From: CAWGMT01 sp963823675
Lineage (GTDB): Bacteria > Planctomycetota > Planctomycetia > Isosphaerales > Isosphaeraceae
Length of the DNA stretch: 64,000 bases
Reading direction: 5' to 3'
Assembly (NCBI GenBank): GCA_963823675.1
Contig: CAWGMT010000009.1
Location: 868,001 to 932,000, forward strand
Under the pieces are notes generated by a model. That model made no database searches. It saw only the letters and a list, made by a program, of their open reading frames with translations, and was not told where the DNA came from. Shown here one piece after another: positions 42,516 to 52,304 of the stretch. Within the stretch, counting starts at the first letter, position 1, and every line of letters begins with the position of its first letter. Made by a program: the position numbers and the translations under genes.

Positions 42516-42857
42516 GTGGGAGACGCAGCCGAGGTGAAAGCGGGCCTTCCAGCCCTTCCGGACGGCACGCATCTGGCCGACCATGTCGACGGCATCGAGC
42601 GCATCAAGCACCTGCCCAAGGAGGTGGGCGCGTTGTTGCTCGTGGCTGGCATCGGAGGGATGTTGCTTCCGGGACCGGTCGGCTCGCCCTTCGTGCTGAT
42701 GGCGGCGGTCGTGCTCTGGCCCAGCCTTTTCGAGCGCGTGGAGCTGTTCTTCGAGCGCCGATGTCCCAAGATGCACCGAGCGGGCGTGCGCCAGATCAAG
42801 CGATACTTGAACGACCTCGAGCGCCGCTATCCGTCCCGTACCTCTTCAGGGAAGTAG
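42516..42857 (+). CDS. PGPGW-like two-helix membrane protein B
   Basis: 113 residues from GTG 42516, behind GAAGGAGAT. The core LPKEVGALLLVAGIGGMLLP GPVGSPFVLMAAVVLWPSLF and tail FFERRCPKMHRAGVRQIKRY LNDLERRYP align almost residue by residue with the preceding protein: LLPG turn, LWP, FE.R.P..HR, L.DL.RRYP. A tandem gene duplication within the cluster is therefore evident. The hydrophobic hairpin with a PGP turn suggests insertion as a re-entrant or two-pass element. Function unknown. Confidence 0.75.
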   Translation: MGDAAEVKAGLPALPDGTHLADHVDGIERIKHLPKEVGALLLVAGIGGMLLPGPVGSPFVLMAAVVLWPSLFERVELFFERRCPKMHRAGVRQIKRYLNDLERRYPSRTSSGK

Positions 42858-42866
42858 GAACCTGTG

Positions 42867-43895
42867 ATGGATCATCTCAGCGTTTATGAGTTCGAGCAGA
42901 TCCACGAGATCGCGGCCTGGAAGTCGGAACAGCCCAGCGTTCTGGGATCGTTTGTCGGCGGTGTGTTCGGTCCCCTCAAGCCGTGGGTTGCCCGGACGGT
43001 CCCTCGCTCGGTGGTCGAGCAGGCCATCGCGGACCTGGCGGCGGTGGGGGCAACCCAGGAGGGCATGGCGGAGGTCGCGCGACGGGCCAGGATTTCGGAC
43101 GTGCGCGAGCTTCGGTTCAGCCCGATGAAAGAGTGCGACAGCCTGGCCGCACGCATCACGATGACCGCCCAGCGCAACCAGGTCGTGCAAGACCTCCTGA
43201 GGCAATCGGCGCCCAGCTCGGGTTTGCGGTCCTCGTTTCCGTTGCCGCTCGTGGCGGCCGTTCGCTTCATCTGCCGGGTCGGCCACTGTTATGGCTACGC
43301 ACTGGACGCGCCGGCCGACCGGCGGTTTGTACTCACGATTCTCGGGTGGTCGAACCGGGAGGGACCTCGTGCCAGCCACGGGCACGAGGTGGTCGAGCCC
43401 GCGAGCCCGCACTTCGACATCGAGCGGCCCGTTCCCGCGGGCGGTGTGACGGCGGTACTGGAGCCCAAGGCACTGGTTCGAGATCGTGAACCTCGTCTGG
43501 CACCAGAGCGGTTGATCCTCGATCACGCCTTTCTGAACCGGGTGGACGTGGTCGCCCGGCGGGCGTTTCAAGAGCGCTGGCTGGTTGATAACGGCAAGGC
43601 CGAAGCGATCGCGCCCTCCGCGCCGCGCCGCCGCTCAGCTCTCGACGACGTGAATCGAGTGATGAGCCAGATGGCCTACATCGTCGGGAGCACGATCGGT
43701 TTCGGTGCCGTGTTTCCCGTCGTGGTCCTGTGCGAACTGATGTCACGGGGAGAGCACGCGGGGGCCCAAGGTGTTCGCGACGGGGCTCGGGCCGCCGTCA
43801 ATGACGCCGACCAGTTCCTTGCCGGGCTGCTCGGCCGCGACCCGCCCGAGACCAAGACGCCACGCACTCGCGCATTCGGTCCCCTGGTGCCATGA
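42867..43895 (+). CDS. EcsC-family protein with C-terminal 'GVVFP' membrane module
   Basis: 342 residues from ATG 42867 (an in-frame GTG lies three bases earlier). The N-terminal two thirds fit EcsC: EFEQIHEIAAWKSEQPSVLG, GGVFGPLKPWVARTVPRSVV, an alpha-helical body, then LPLVAAVRFICRVGHCYGYA and VLTILG. EcsC is known from Bacillus as the third gene of the ecsABC transport locus, biochemical role unclear. The C-terminus (MAYIVGSTIGFGAVFPVVVL CELM, then AQGVRDGARAA) repeats the membrane module of the small proteins at both ends of the cluster. This fusion ties those proteins functionally to EcsC. Confidence 0.8.
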   Translation: MDHLSVYEFEQIHEIAAWKSEQPSVLGSFVGGVFGPLKPWVARTVPRSVVEQAIADLAAVGATQEGMAEVARRARISDVRELRFSPMKECDSLAARITMTAQRNQVVQDLLRQSAPSSGLRSSFPLPLVAAVRFICRVGHCYGYALDAPADRRFVLTILGWSNREGPRASHGHEVVEPASPHFDIERPVPAGGVTAVLEPKALVRDREPRLAPERLILDHAFLNRVDVVARRAFQERWLVDNGKAEAIAPSAPRRRSALDDVNRVMSQMAYIVGSTIGFGAVFPVVVLCELMSRGEHAGAQGVRDGARAAVNDADQFLAGLLGRDPPETKTPRTRAFGPLVP

Positions 43896-44031
43896 CTGTA
43901 GGCGATGCTCTCGCTGCTGTTGACCCGAGTTTTTATCATGGAGCGTGGCCGCCAAGACCTCGATCAGACGCCACTACGTTCGGCTTGAACAATCGTTTAC
44001 CCCATCAAGGTGCAACCTGACGGAGAAAGTC

Positions 44032-44358
44032 ATGAGTGAAACGACCAGTGCGACGAACAACGATCCCTTGCAGTCGGTGGCCGACGCGATGCAAGCGGCC
44101 GTCGACTCGGCCAAGGATGGTGCCATCCAGGCGCAAGAGGCCGCGGCTCGGGTCCTTCCGGGAGTGACTCGGTTCGCGTCTCGTTTCGTCTACACGACCT
44201 GTTACACGCTTTCCTATGGGGTCGTCTTTCCATCGGTACTCCTGGCCATGTCGATCCCCAGCAACAACGCCTTTGTCCAGGGCATGGTCGACGGCTCGCA
44301 CGCGGCCCGCCAGAAGGTGGGCGACATCTTCGGCCAGAGCGGCAAGACCGGTGAGTAG
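44032..44358 (+). CDS. Small hydrophobic protein with 'GVVFP' membrane module, paralogue of the first gene
   Basis: 108 residues from ATG 44032, preceded by GGAGAAAG. It has the same plan as the protein at 35151: Ala-rich amphipathic helix (SVADAMQAAVDSAKDGAIQA QEAAARVLPG), membrane segment YTLSYGVVFPSVLLAMSIPS, then AFVQGMVDGSHAAR. Aligned positions shared with the first protein include GVVFP, the following S/D-N pair, and V.G.v.Ga.AA. It is separated from EcsC by 136 bases and is the last gene of the cluster; the following gene is a DUF1592-type protein of unrelated function. Confidence 0.72.
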   Translation: MSETTSATNNDPLQSVADAMQAAVDSAKDGAIQAQEAAARVLPGVTRFASRFVYTTCYTLSYGVVFPSVLLAMSIPSNNAFVQGMVDGSHAARQKVGDIFGQSGKTGE

Positions 44359-44377
44359 GAGGCGACGGAGGGCCAAG

Positions 44378-47232
44378 ATGTTTCCGCCACACGCCTGGGC
44401 CGCGGTCGTCCTGCTGCTCGGTGGGTTTGCCGCCTTGGCGGCCGAGCCGGACGGCTCGGCTCTGGAGCGGCGTTTCGACGAGGTCGTGCGGCCGTTCTTG
44501 CGGGACCAGTGCCTGACTTGCCACGGCCCCGACAAGCCGAAGGCGAAGCTCGACCTGAGCCTCTATTCGTCGGTCGCGACGGTTGTGCGCGACTACCGTG
44601 TCTGGGACCTCGTCGTCGAACGGCTCGAGGCGGGGGAGATGCCCCCCAGGAAGGCGCCCCAGCACCCGAGCCCCGACGAGCGGCGGGTCGTCCTGGAGTG
44701 GGCTCAAGCCCTGCGCGAACGCGAGGCCAGGAAGAACGCCGGGGATCCCGGCCCCGTGCGGGCCCGTCGCCTGAGCAACGCGGAATATGACTACACGATC
44801 CGCGACCTCACCGGCCGTGACATCCGGCCGACCCGGGAGTTCCCCGTCGACCCCGCGAATGAGGCCGGGTTCGACAACTCGGGCGAGTCGCTGGCGATGT
44901 CGCCGACCCTGGTCGAGAAATACCTGGCGGCGGCCCGGTCGGTCGCCGACCATCTGGTGCTCAAGCCCGATGGCTTCGTCTTCGCCCCCGACCCAGCGGT
45001 AACCGACACCGACCGCGACAAGTACTGCGTGCAGCGCATCGTGGCGTTCTACGAGCGGCACAAGGTCGACTACGCCGACTATTTCCTCGCCGCCTGGCGA
45101 TACCGGCGCCGCGAGGCGCTCGGCAAGCCCCGGGCCTCGCTCGATGAGTTCGCAACTGCGGCGGGCCTGAGCCCCCGCTATCTTGCGCTGGTCTGGTCGG
45201 CACTTTGCGAGCTCGCGCCGGAGGATGGTCCGCTCGGGCAGTTGCAGGCCCTCTGGTTCGAATTGCCGGCCGACGCCGCGCTCTTCACCGAAGCTCGCGA
45301 CGGCTGCGCGCGCATGCGCGACCTGGTTGTCCGCCTGCGGAAGACGTTCGAGCCGCGGGTGCAGAAGCTGCACGTGAAGGGGATCTCCGACGGCAGCCAG
45401 CCGTTCGTGCTCTGGCGGAACCGCCGGCTTAGAGCGCTGAGGATGGGCCCGCCCTCCCACAACGCACCAGCCGACGTCCGCATGTTTTGCCGGGTTTTCC
45501 CCAGCGCGTTCTTCCTGTCGGAGCGTCCCCCGTACTTCGACGAAAAAGGAGGAGCCCAAGGCCGGCTGCTCACCGCCGGGTTTCACTTGATGCAGGGCTA
45601 TTTCCGCGACGACGCCCCGTTATGCGAATTGGTCCTGGACCAGGCCGGCCGTCGCGAGCTGGACGCACTGTGGCGCGAGCTCAACTTCGTCACGCTCGTG
45701 CCGATGCGCCAGTACAAGGACTTCATCTTCTTCGAGCGCGGCGAGCCGCCGCGGTACATGATGGAGCGGGCGTTCGACTTCGCCCGCTCGGAAGACAAGG
45801 ATGCGATCTCCGAAGCCAAGGTGCGGCGCCTGCGCGCGGCCTATCTCGCCAAGGCCCGCAAGATCGGTGCGTCGGACGAGGCGCTCCAGGCCATCGACAC
45901 CTACTTCGACGAGATCTCCGCTTCCATGCGCCAGTCGAACGGGACCGGATTGCCGCGGAGCCGGCGCATCTGGAGGCGCTCGCTGCGTTCAGCCAGCGCG
46001 CGTACCGCCGCCCGCTCGCGCGGGCCGAGCGGGACGAGCTGCTCGCCTTCTATCGCGCGCTGCGCGAGAAAGAGGGGCTGAGCCACGAAGAGGCGATGCG
46101 CGACTCGGTCGCAAGCGTGCTGGTATCGCCCCACTTTTGCTACCGCGTCGAGCCGTCGGCCGAGGGCCAGGCCGCGCGGCCGGTCCCGGACTATGTCCTG
46201 GCCAGCCGGCTCAGTTATTTTGTCTGGTCGAGCATGCCCGACGACGAATTGCTGGCGCACGCCGCGGCGGGCGACCTGCATCAGGTTGGCGTCTTGCACG
46301 CGCAGGTCCGCCGCATGCTGCGCGACGATCGCGTGCGGGGCCTGGCCGCCGAGTTCGCGGGCAACTGGCTGGATTTTCGCCGGTTCGAGGAGCACAACGG
46401 CGTCGACCGCCAGCGCTTCCCCAGCTTTACAGACGCGCTGCGGCGGGCACTCTACGAGGAACCCCTGCGGTTTTTCGAGGACGTCGCGCGCCGGGACCGC
46501 CCCTTGCTCGACTTGCTGGACGCAGGCGACACGTTCGTGAACCCCGTGCTGGCGAAGCACTACGGAATTCCGGTCCCCCAGCAGGTCGGGGCGGATGAAT
46601 GGGTTCACATCGACGACGCGCGCCCCTATGGCCGGGGCGGGCTCCTGCCGATGGCGGTGTTCCTTGCCAAGAACTCGCCCGGCCTGCGCACCAGCCCGGT
46701 AAAGCGAGGCTACTGGGTCGTGCGCCGGGTGCTGGGCGAGCAGATCCCGCCGCCGCCGCCGGAAGTGCCCGTGCTGCCCAAGGACGAAGCGGCGACCGGG
46801 GAATTCACGCTCCCGCAGCTTCTGGCTCGGCACCGTGCCCACGAGAGCTGCGCAGCCTGCCACCGGCGCTTCGATTCGATCGGCCTGGCGTTCGAGGGCT
46901 ACGGTCCGATTGGCGAGCGCCGGCAGCGCGACCTCGGCGGCCGACCCGTCCTCGCGCGGGCGACCTTCCCCGACGGTAGCGAGGGCAGCGGGCTCGACGG
47001 CCTGCGCCGTTATCTGGACGAGCGGCGGCGCGAGGAGTTCGTCGCCAACTTCTGCCGCAAGCTATTTGCCTACAGCCTGGGCCGGACGCTGCTGCCTTCG
47101 GATGAGCCCACGATCGAGACCATGCGCGGGCGGCTTGCAAGCGCGGGTTACCGTTTCGGCGCGGTTTGCGAGTCGATCGTCTCGAGCCCGCAGTTCCTCA
47201 ACAAGCGAGGGAGGGACGACCCACGCGAGTAG
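44378..47232 (+). pseudogene. DUF1587/DUF1592/DUF1588/DUF1585 planctomycete cytochrome-type protein, frameshifted
   Basis: The start is ATG 44378 with signal WAAVVLLLGGFAALA. An N-terminal c-type haem-like site (DQCLTCHGPDKPKAKLDLSL) is followed by DUF1587 (RLSNAEYDYTIRDLTGRDI), DUF1592 (AFSQRAYRRPLARAERDELL, SRLSYFVWSSMPDDELL), DUF1588 (LLPMAVFLAKNSPGLRTSPV KRG, HESCAACHRRFDSIGLAFEG) and DUF1585 (FVANFCRKLFAYSLGRTLLP). The two halves are in different frames, joined near 45930-45945 at CAGTCGAACGGGAC; one missing G would restore RDRIAAEPAH. In relatives it pairs with a DUF1552 protein, which does follow. Likely exported, role unknown. Confidence 0.85.
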
Positions 47233-47382
47233 GCGCCGGCTCCGTCCCGCGATCCCGATCGGCGGACGTAGCCCCCTCCTACAAAAAACCGGCAGATCGA
47301 CAACAAATTGTCGGCGCGTGGCCCGCGAGGGCTTAGAATGAAACCCTGCGGAGTCCACGTATTCATTCTTCAGGATCGCCCC

Positions 47383-48714
47383 ATGACCGCCCACTCCGAC
47401 CGAATCAAACGCCGCACCTTGCTCCGAGGCGCCGGCGTCGCCATGGCGCTGCCGTGGCTTGAATCCTTGCCCGTCTGGGGCGAAGAGCGGCTGCGCGGCG
47501 ATACGTTGCCCGTGTTTCCCCAGCGGTTCGCGGCGCTCTTCATGGGCAACGGCATCAGCCCCGATCACTGGTGGGCCGAGGGGACGGGCACGGCCATGGA
47601 GCTAAGCAAGAGCCTCCAGCCGCTCGCTCCGTTCCGCGACCGCTTGAGCGTGATCTCCGGCCTGTTCAACAAGCAGTCCACGGGCGTGGGCATCCATCCG
47701 GGACAGACCGGCAACATCCTCTCGGGCGCAGCGCTCCAGAGAGGGGCGGTGCTCAAGGGCGGCGTCAGCATGGATCAGGTCCTCGCCGCGCGCTTGGGCG
47801 AGCAGACTCCGCTCTCCAGCCTCGTCCTGGGCTGCGAACAGCCGATCACGGGCTATCACGAGTCCAATTTCTCGATGGCCTACAGCTCGCAGATCTCGTG
47901 GCGCGACGCTGCCTCGCCGCTGCCGATGGAGGTCTATCCGTCGCTGGCCTTCGACAGCCTGTTCAACAACCAGGGCTCCCAGCGCGCCCGGAGCATCCTC
48001 GACCGAGTCAAGGCGCACGCCGCCCTGCTGAATCGCCAGGTCAGCCAGGCCGACCGCGCCAAGCTCGACGAGTACCTTACGAGCGTCCGCGAGGTCGAAA
48101 CGCGGGTCGAGCGCACCCGCGCCCTCAAGGACCGCGCCGACGACCGAGCCCTGGGCCGGGGGCGGCCCGCCATGACGATGCCCAGGCCTGACAATGGCCT
48201 GCCGGAGGACATCCGCGAGCACATGCGCTTGATGTGCGATATCGTCGCGCTCGCCTTTCAGACCGACAAAACGCGGGTTGCCACGCTCTTGCTTTGCCGC
48301 GACCTCTCGGGCCTGTTCTATCCGTTCCTCAACGTTCGGGTGACGCACCACCCCGCCTCGCACGATGACAAGTCCGACGGCTACGAGCGGATCACGTGCT
48401 ACTACGTCAGCCAGCTCGCCTACCTCGCCGAACGCCTCGCGGCCATGCCCGAGGGGAATGCGACCGTCCTCGATCACTCGTGCCTCCTCTTCCTGTCGAA
48501 CATGTGGTCGGGCAGCCGCCACGACTCGACCAAGTTGCCGCTGGTGATGGTTGGAGGGCTGGGAGGAACGCTCAAGACCGGCCGCGTGCTGGACTACACA
48601 GGCGAGGAAAACGAGAACCGCAAGCTTTGCAGCCTCTACCTCGGGCTCATGGACCGCATGGGCGTGCAGCGCGACCGCTTCGGCGACGCCGACACGCGCC
48701 TCGCGGGGTTGTAG
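47383..48714 (+). CDS. DUF1552 protein (partner of DUF1592 gene)
   Basis: 443 residues. The chosen ATG gives MTAHSDRIKRRTLLRGAGVA MALPW, a twin-arginine-like export signal typical of DUF1552. The body has FAALFMGNGISPDHWWAEG, LSVISGLFNKQSTGVGIHPG, DQVLAARLGEQTPLSSLVLG, IREHMRLMCDIVALAFQTDK and VLDHSCLLFLSNMWSGSRHD, the family's sulfatase/alkaline-phosphatase-like layout. DUF1552 and DUF1592 genes are nearly always adjacent in planctomycetes and are presumed to form an exported oxidoreductase or hydrolase complex; the substrate is unknown. The frame is intact, in contrast to its partner. Confidence 0.9.
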   Translation: MTAHSDRIKRRTLLRGAGVAMALPWLESLPVWGEERLRGDTLPVFPQRFAALFMGNGISPDHWWAEGTGTAMELSKSLQPLAPFRDRLSVISGLFNKQSTGVGIHPGQTGNILSGAALQRGAVLKGGVSMDQVLAARLGEQTPLSSLVLGCEQPITGYHESNFSMAYSSQISWRDAASPLPMEVYPSLAFDSLFNNQGSQRARSILDRVKAHAALLNRQVSQADRAKLDEYLTSVREVETRVERTRALKDRADDRALGRGRPAMTMPRPDNGLPEDIREHMRLMCDIVALAFQTDKTRVATLLLCRDLSGLFYPFLNVRVTHHPASHDDKSDGYERITCYYVSQLAYLAERLAAMPEGNATVLDHSCLLFLSNMWSGSRHDSTKLPLVMVGGLGGTLKTGRVLDYTGEENENRKLCSLYLGLMDRMGVQRDRFGDADTRLAGL

Positions 48715-49071
48715 CGGCGGGCGGTTCTCGTGAGCAGACCCCTACAAGCTCCAGCGCCAGATCGCACGTTTCGGAGCCTCGGCAGCCGGCATGCCGCCGG
48801 TCTGGGTCTCGAAGTATTGCGGCCCGTGTAAGCTCCATCGCGAGCCGATTCGGGGATCGCGCGTGCGGTTCCCCGCGCGATTCTCGGCGTCAAGCTTGGT
48901 TTTTGGTTTTGTTCGCGGTGTCAAGCCGGTGTGGGATTAAGAACCACGTCCGATGCCCTTTAGTTCATGGAATAGCCCATGGAATGGACTGCACTCTTGC
49001 CGCGCCCCCGCGGATTCGCTCAATTGGGTTGATCGCTCCGGACAGCCACCCAACGATGACGAATGCACGCA
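48715..49071. other. Gene-free stretch
   Basis: About 350 bases after the DUF1552 gene. No coding frame with planctomycete-like composition, repeat or RNA gene was recognised. Confidence 0.45.
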
Positions 49072-49233
49072 CGTGACCCGCGGCCGGACCGCATCAGCTT
49101 TTACGTCTTCAATCCACCCGGCCACCGCGGTACGGGCAGCTACGTTCAGGAGCCGGTCTCCGTGGACCCGCCGGAATGGAAAGGACATGCGCTGCGTCTT
49201 GGGCCCGACTTCATAAAACTGGAAATCGAGTAA
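49072..49233 (+). pseudogene. C-terminal LamG-like protein fragment
   Basis: An open frame without a start reads PDRISFYVFNPPGHRGTGSY, VQEPVSVDPPEWKGHALRLG and PDFIKLEIE before TAA at 49231. The 'ISFYVFNP.G.RG.GSY.QEPV' block resembles the LamG/concanavalin-like domain found in large planctomycete proteins. Only about 50 residues remain. Probably a relic left by deletion; the parent gene is unknown. Confidence 0.35.
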
Positions 49234-49408
49234 CATGGTAAGAAGGAAGGGAGGCTAGAACCATGACCGTCCTCAAGTAACAGCCGCTCACACTGTCCAT
49301 CCCAACCGCCGTACGAAAACTTGCGTCAACTCATCATGGCCCGCGAAAACGCGAAGAGGTTGCTCCGTGATCAGACTGGCGAGTGACGAGAACTATATCG
49401 GGGACATA

Positions 49409-50237
49409 ATGCGCGGTCCACCGCGCCGGTTAACGAGGTTGTCCTTGCGGCTTATTCTGGCGGCGGGCCTGCTGGCGTGCCTGATCCCGGCCGGCACGCT
49501 CGCGCAGGACTATCGGAAGACCGTCACGGTCGAGGTCTATCTGCCGGAGGGCGCCCGGCTGTTTATCGAAGGTCAGGAGACGAGTTCCCAGGGGTCGATG
49601 CACCGCTTCGTGTCGCCGCCGCTGCCGCCGGGCAAGTACACCTACACCATCAAGGCGATCATTGCCGGCCCGAACGGTTCGCGCACTGTCACGCGCCGGG
49701 TCAACGTTCGGCCGGGCGACTTCGAATCGATCGACCTGCGCGAGCCGGGCAAACGGCCCATAACCGACGTCGAATATGAGCCAACGCCACAGAATGTGGT
49801 CGATGCGCTCTTGCGGCTGGCCAAGGTAACCAAGAAGGACGTGGTGTGGGACCTCGGCTGCGGCGACGGACGCATCCCGGTGACGGCGGCCAAGGAGTAC
49901 GCCTGCAAGGCGTGCGGTTTCGACATCGATCCCGAGCGCGTCAAGGATTCCCTCGCCAACGTGCGCAAGCACGGCGTGGAGCGGCTGGTCACGATTGAAC
50001 AGCGCGACATCTTCAAGCTCGACCTGAGCAAAGGGCCGACCATCGTCACGCTCTACCTGCTGCCGCGCCTCAACGCCAAATTGTTGCCGCAACTCCGGAA
50101 GCTGCCGCCGGGCGCGCGTCATTTCGGTCGCGCACCGGATGGCCGACGTCAAGCCGGACGAGCAGATCGTGGTTGATACTGAGCTGGGCGAGTTCGACGT
50201 CTATCTGTGGAAGGCCGAGACGCTCCGTGGCAAGTAG
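49409..50237 (+). pseudogene. TIGR03000 domain + class I SAM-dependent methyltransferase, frameshifted near 3' end
   Basis: Signal-like N-terminus (LRLILAAGLLACLIPAGTLA) then the planctomycete TIGR03000 module (TVEVYLPEGARLFIEGQETS, FVSPPLPPGKYTYTIKA, VNVRPGD). A methyltransferase follows, with the SAM-binding motif VVWDLGCGDGRIPVTAAKEY, the acidic loop CGFDIDPERVKDSLANV and VTIEQRDIFKLDL. Near 50118-50128 (GGCGCGCGTC) two bases appear missing: the other frame continues correctly as RVISVAHRMADVKPDEQIVV and ends GEFDVYLWKAETLRGK at 50237. An exported methyltransferase is unusual, so the membrane topology is unclear. Substrate unknown. Confidence 0.78.
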
Positions 50238-50281
50238 CGCGCGTCGGTCCAACACCCCTCGGTCGATCAGGCCGTCTTCTC

Positions 50282-51874
50282 TCACTCCTTACGATACACG
50301 TCGGGCACTTTCTCGGTCTCGCCCAGCATCTGGAGCGCTTGGTCAACGAGTTTTTCCAGCTCCTCGAGCTTTCCGGCGTTCGCCAGCGGCTGGGCGCCTT
50401 CCATGAGCTTGCCCACCGCCCTGGGGTCCTTGCCGCTTTTGTGCCAGCGCTCAATCCCCGCGCGCACCCGCTTCATCTTCGCCTGAATGCGGAACTGCGG
50501 CTGATCCCTGGAGATGGGCTTCTCCACCAGCGGTTGCCCCGTCAGGAACTTGTGATAGGACGCAATGGCTTCCTCGCTGAAGGCGCTGTCCCAGAGGCGC
50601 CTGGGGAGATCCGTGCCCGTGGCGCCCATATTCACGCCCACGAGAACGCAGCCATGGTTGAAGTGCCAGGCGAGGTAGGTTTCCCAATCCACGGCAGATC
50701 CGGGAATGCCTGCGTTTGCCTCCACGCCCGCCCAGGCGGGATTCCCGTGCGTTTCCAGCTCGTCATAGATGGCCTTGAAGTTCTGCCCGAGAACCTCGAC
50801 CGCATAGGTGGTCCAACCGGGCCGGGAATACTTGTTGAAGGCCGTCCAGATCGGAGCGTTCATCATCTCAATGGGGGCGGGTGCGGCTACGTGCGGGTAG
50901 AGCTTCTCCGGCGGGATACCCGCAAGGACAAACTGCTCGCACCAGAACGCGATGGTTTCCTGAACGATCTTCGCGAGGGCCTGTCGGAAATCGTCCGGTG
51001 GCTTGTCCGCCCTGAAGCCACGATCCAGGAGCGCCCGGTAGCCGAGCGGTCCCGCGGGCACTCCGTCTTCCTTCATCATCTTCGCAAGCTCGGGATTCAG
51101 TTTTGAATAGTCGTCGATGCTTGGCTCTGAACCCACCAGCACTCCCGCAAAGAGGGCCTCCTTGCCTGCCGCCTTGAGTTTCGCGATCTCCTCGCGGAGG
51201 ACCGGCCCGATGACCTTGGAGACGATCCGCGTGACCTCGGCTCGCGTTCTTTTGCTCGTGAAGCACATGTTCGGCGGCAGGCGTTCGAGCACTCCGTGGT
51301 TCAGGTAGTGCACTTTGTTCGGCGGCCCGTCCCAGCCGTGCCACTCGACGTTGTACTTGTTGTTCGGGTCGTAACCCGGCCTGGCCGGATCGAACCAGTT
51401 CCAGAGGTCCGGACGGTGCTTCCAGGCCAGGTGGAAATCGAAATGCAGCATCACGGCCATGTCTTGCTCGCGCGCCCTTGCGAATGCACTCCGAATGCGG
51501 CCGGGCAATTGCTGCTCGATTTCAAAGGTCGGAGTGGGTAGGCCGAAGCCGAGAAACCGGGTCTTGCCGTCGCCCTTCATGCCGACCCGCTTGGCCAGTT
51601 CCGCTGCTCTTTCAGGGTCATTCCAGAAGAGGAGGTATTTTGGTTCTTCCGACGTGGCAGGTGCCTTGCTCTGCGCGGGCGGGGCCGGGCTGCTTGGCTC
51701 TCCCGCTTCTGCCCAGGCACAGGCCAAGAAGAAGGTGACCAGTCCCGTCAGGGGCAATGCGCTCCCTCTCCGTTTCAGAGAGTGGACGGGAAGCGAAAGA
51801 CCAGAAAGCGCATGCACAAGGCGGTCCGTGTTGCCACCTTGCAGGAGACTTCCGCCCTTACCGACAATGGCCAT
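50282..51874 (-). CDS. Secreted TIM-barrel-like (glycoside hydrolase-like) protein
   Basis: 530 residues; the first ~30 before KRRGSALPLTGLVTFFLACA may be untranslated, so the start is uncertain. After the signal peptide comes PKYLLFWNDPERAAELAKRV, then MAVMLHFDFHLAWKHRPDLW NWF, VEWHGWDGPPNKVHYLNHGV, ALFAGVLVGSEPSIDDYS (a possible acid/base Glu on a strand end), WTTYAVEVLGQNF and WAGVEANAGIPGSAVDWETY LAWHFNHG. The strand-end Glu and aromatic pattern suggest a GH42/GH-A-like barrel, but I cannot assign a family. C-terminal helices follow. Probably polysaccharide-related. Confidence 0.6.
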   Translation of the reverse strand: MAIVGKGGSLLQGGNTDRLVHALSGLSLPVHSLKRRGSALPLTGLVTFFLACAWAEAGEPSSPAPPAQSKAPATSEEPKYLLFWNDPERAAELAKRVGMKGDGKTRFLGFGLPTPTFEIEQQLPGRIRSAFARAREQDMAVMLHFDFHLAWKHRPDLWNWFDPARPGYDPNNKYNVEWHGWDGPPNKVHYLNHGVLERLPPNMCFTSKRTRAEVTRIVSKVIGPVLREEIAKLKAAGKEALFAGVLVGSEPSIDDYSKLNPELAKMMKEDGVPAGPLGYRALLDRGFRADKPPDDFRQALAKIVQETIAFWCEQFVLAGIPPEKLYPHVAAPAPIEMMNAPIWTAFNKYSRPGWTTYAVEVLGQNFKAIYDELETHGNPAWAGVEANAGIPGSAVDWETYLAWHFNHGCVLVGVNMGATGTDLPRRLWDSAFSEEAIASYHKFLTGQPLVEKPISRDQPQFRIQAKMKRVRAGIERWHKSGKDPRAVGKLMEGAQPLANAGKLEELEKLVDQALQMLGETEKVPDVYRKE

Positions 51875-51942
51875 GTTACTTGCCGCCGTATGTACTTGTC
51901 GAAATTGTGTTCGCCTCTACTGCCCGCCGCCGGGCAACGAAA

Positions 51943-52048
51943 TCGCCTTGCACAATTCCGGGAGGGCGAGCCTCCCGGCGCGACCTTTCGGGTGCCCGTC
52001 TCCAAGGCGGCTCGGACGGAGCCTCGCCCTCCCAGGATCACGCAAGGC
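51943..52048. repeat. Dispersed inverted repeat, family B, copy 2
   Basis: CGCCTTGCACAATTCCGGGA GGGCGAGCCTCCCGGCGCGA onwards, ending GCCTCGCCCTCCCAGGATCA CGCAAGG. It is the reverse complement of 12875-12976 with few differences over about 100 bases. It sits just upstream of the secreted barrel-protein gene and beside the family D repeat block. Confidence 0.85.
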
Positions 52049-52304
52049 GATTCAGGTCAGGCTCGTCTGGCCATCAGCTTACCAGGACGCTGCCCCGCGT
52101 CTATAGCCCAACCGTATCCCGCCTCCCCTCAGCGGGTGTCTCGGCCGTCAGTCCCGCCGACGTGTACCGCGCGCTCAAGGCGGCCGGCAGACCGGCACCT
52201 CGAACCGGGGCTCCATCTCGCAAGAGGGGGCGCGGCCCTCTCGTGCGCGCGTCGGTCCGGCACACCGGCGCGCGGCGTGCAACTGCTGGTGTCTTGCTCC
52301 GCGT

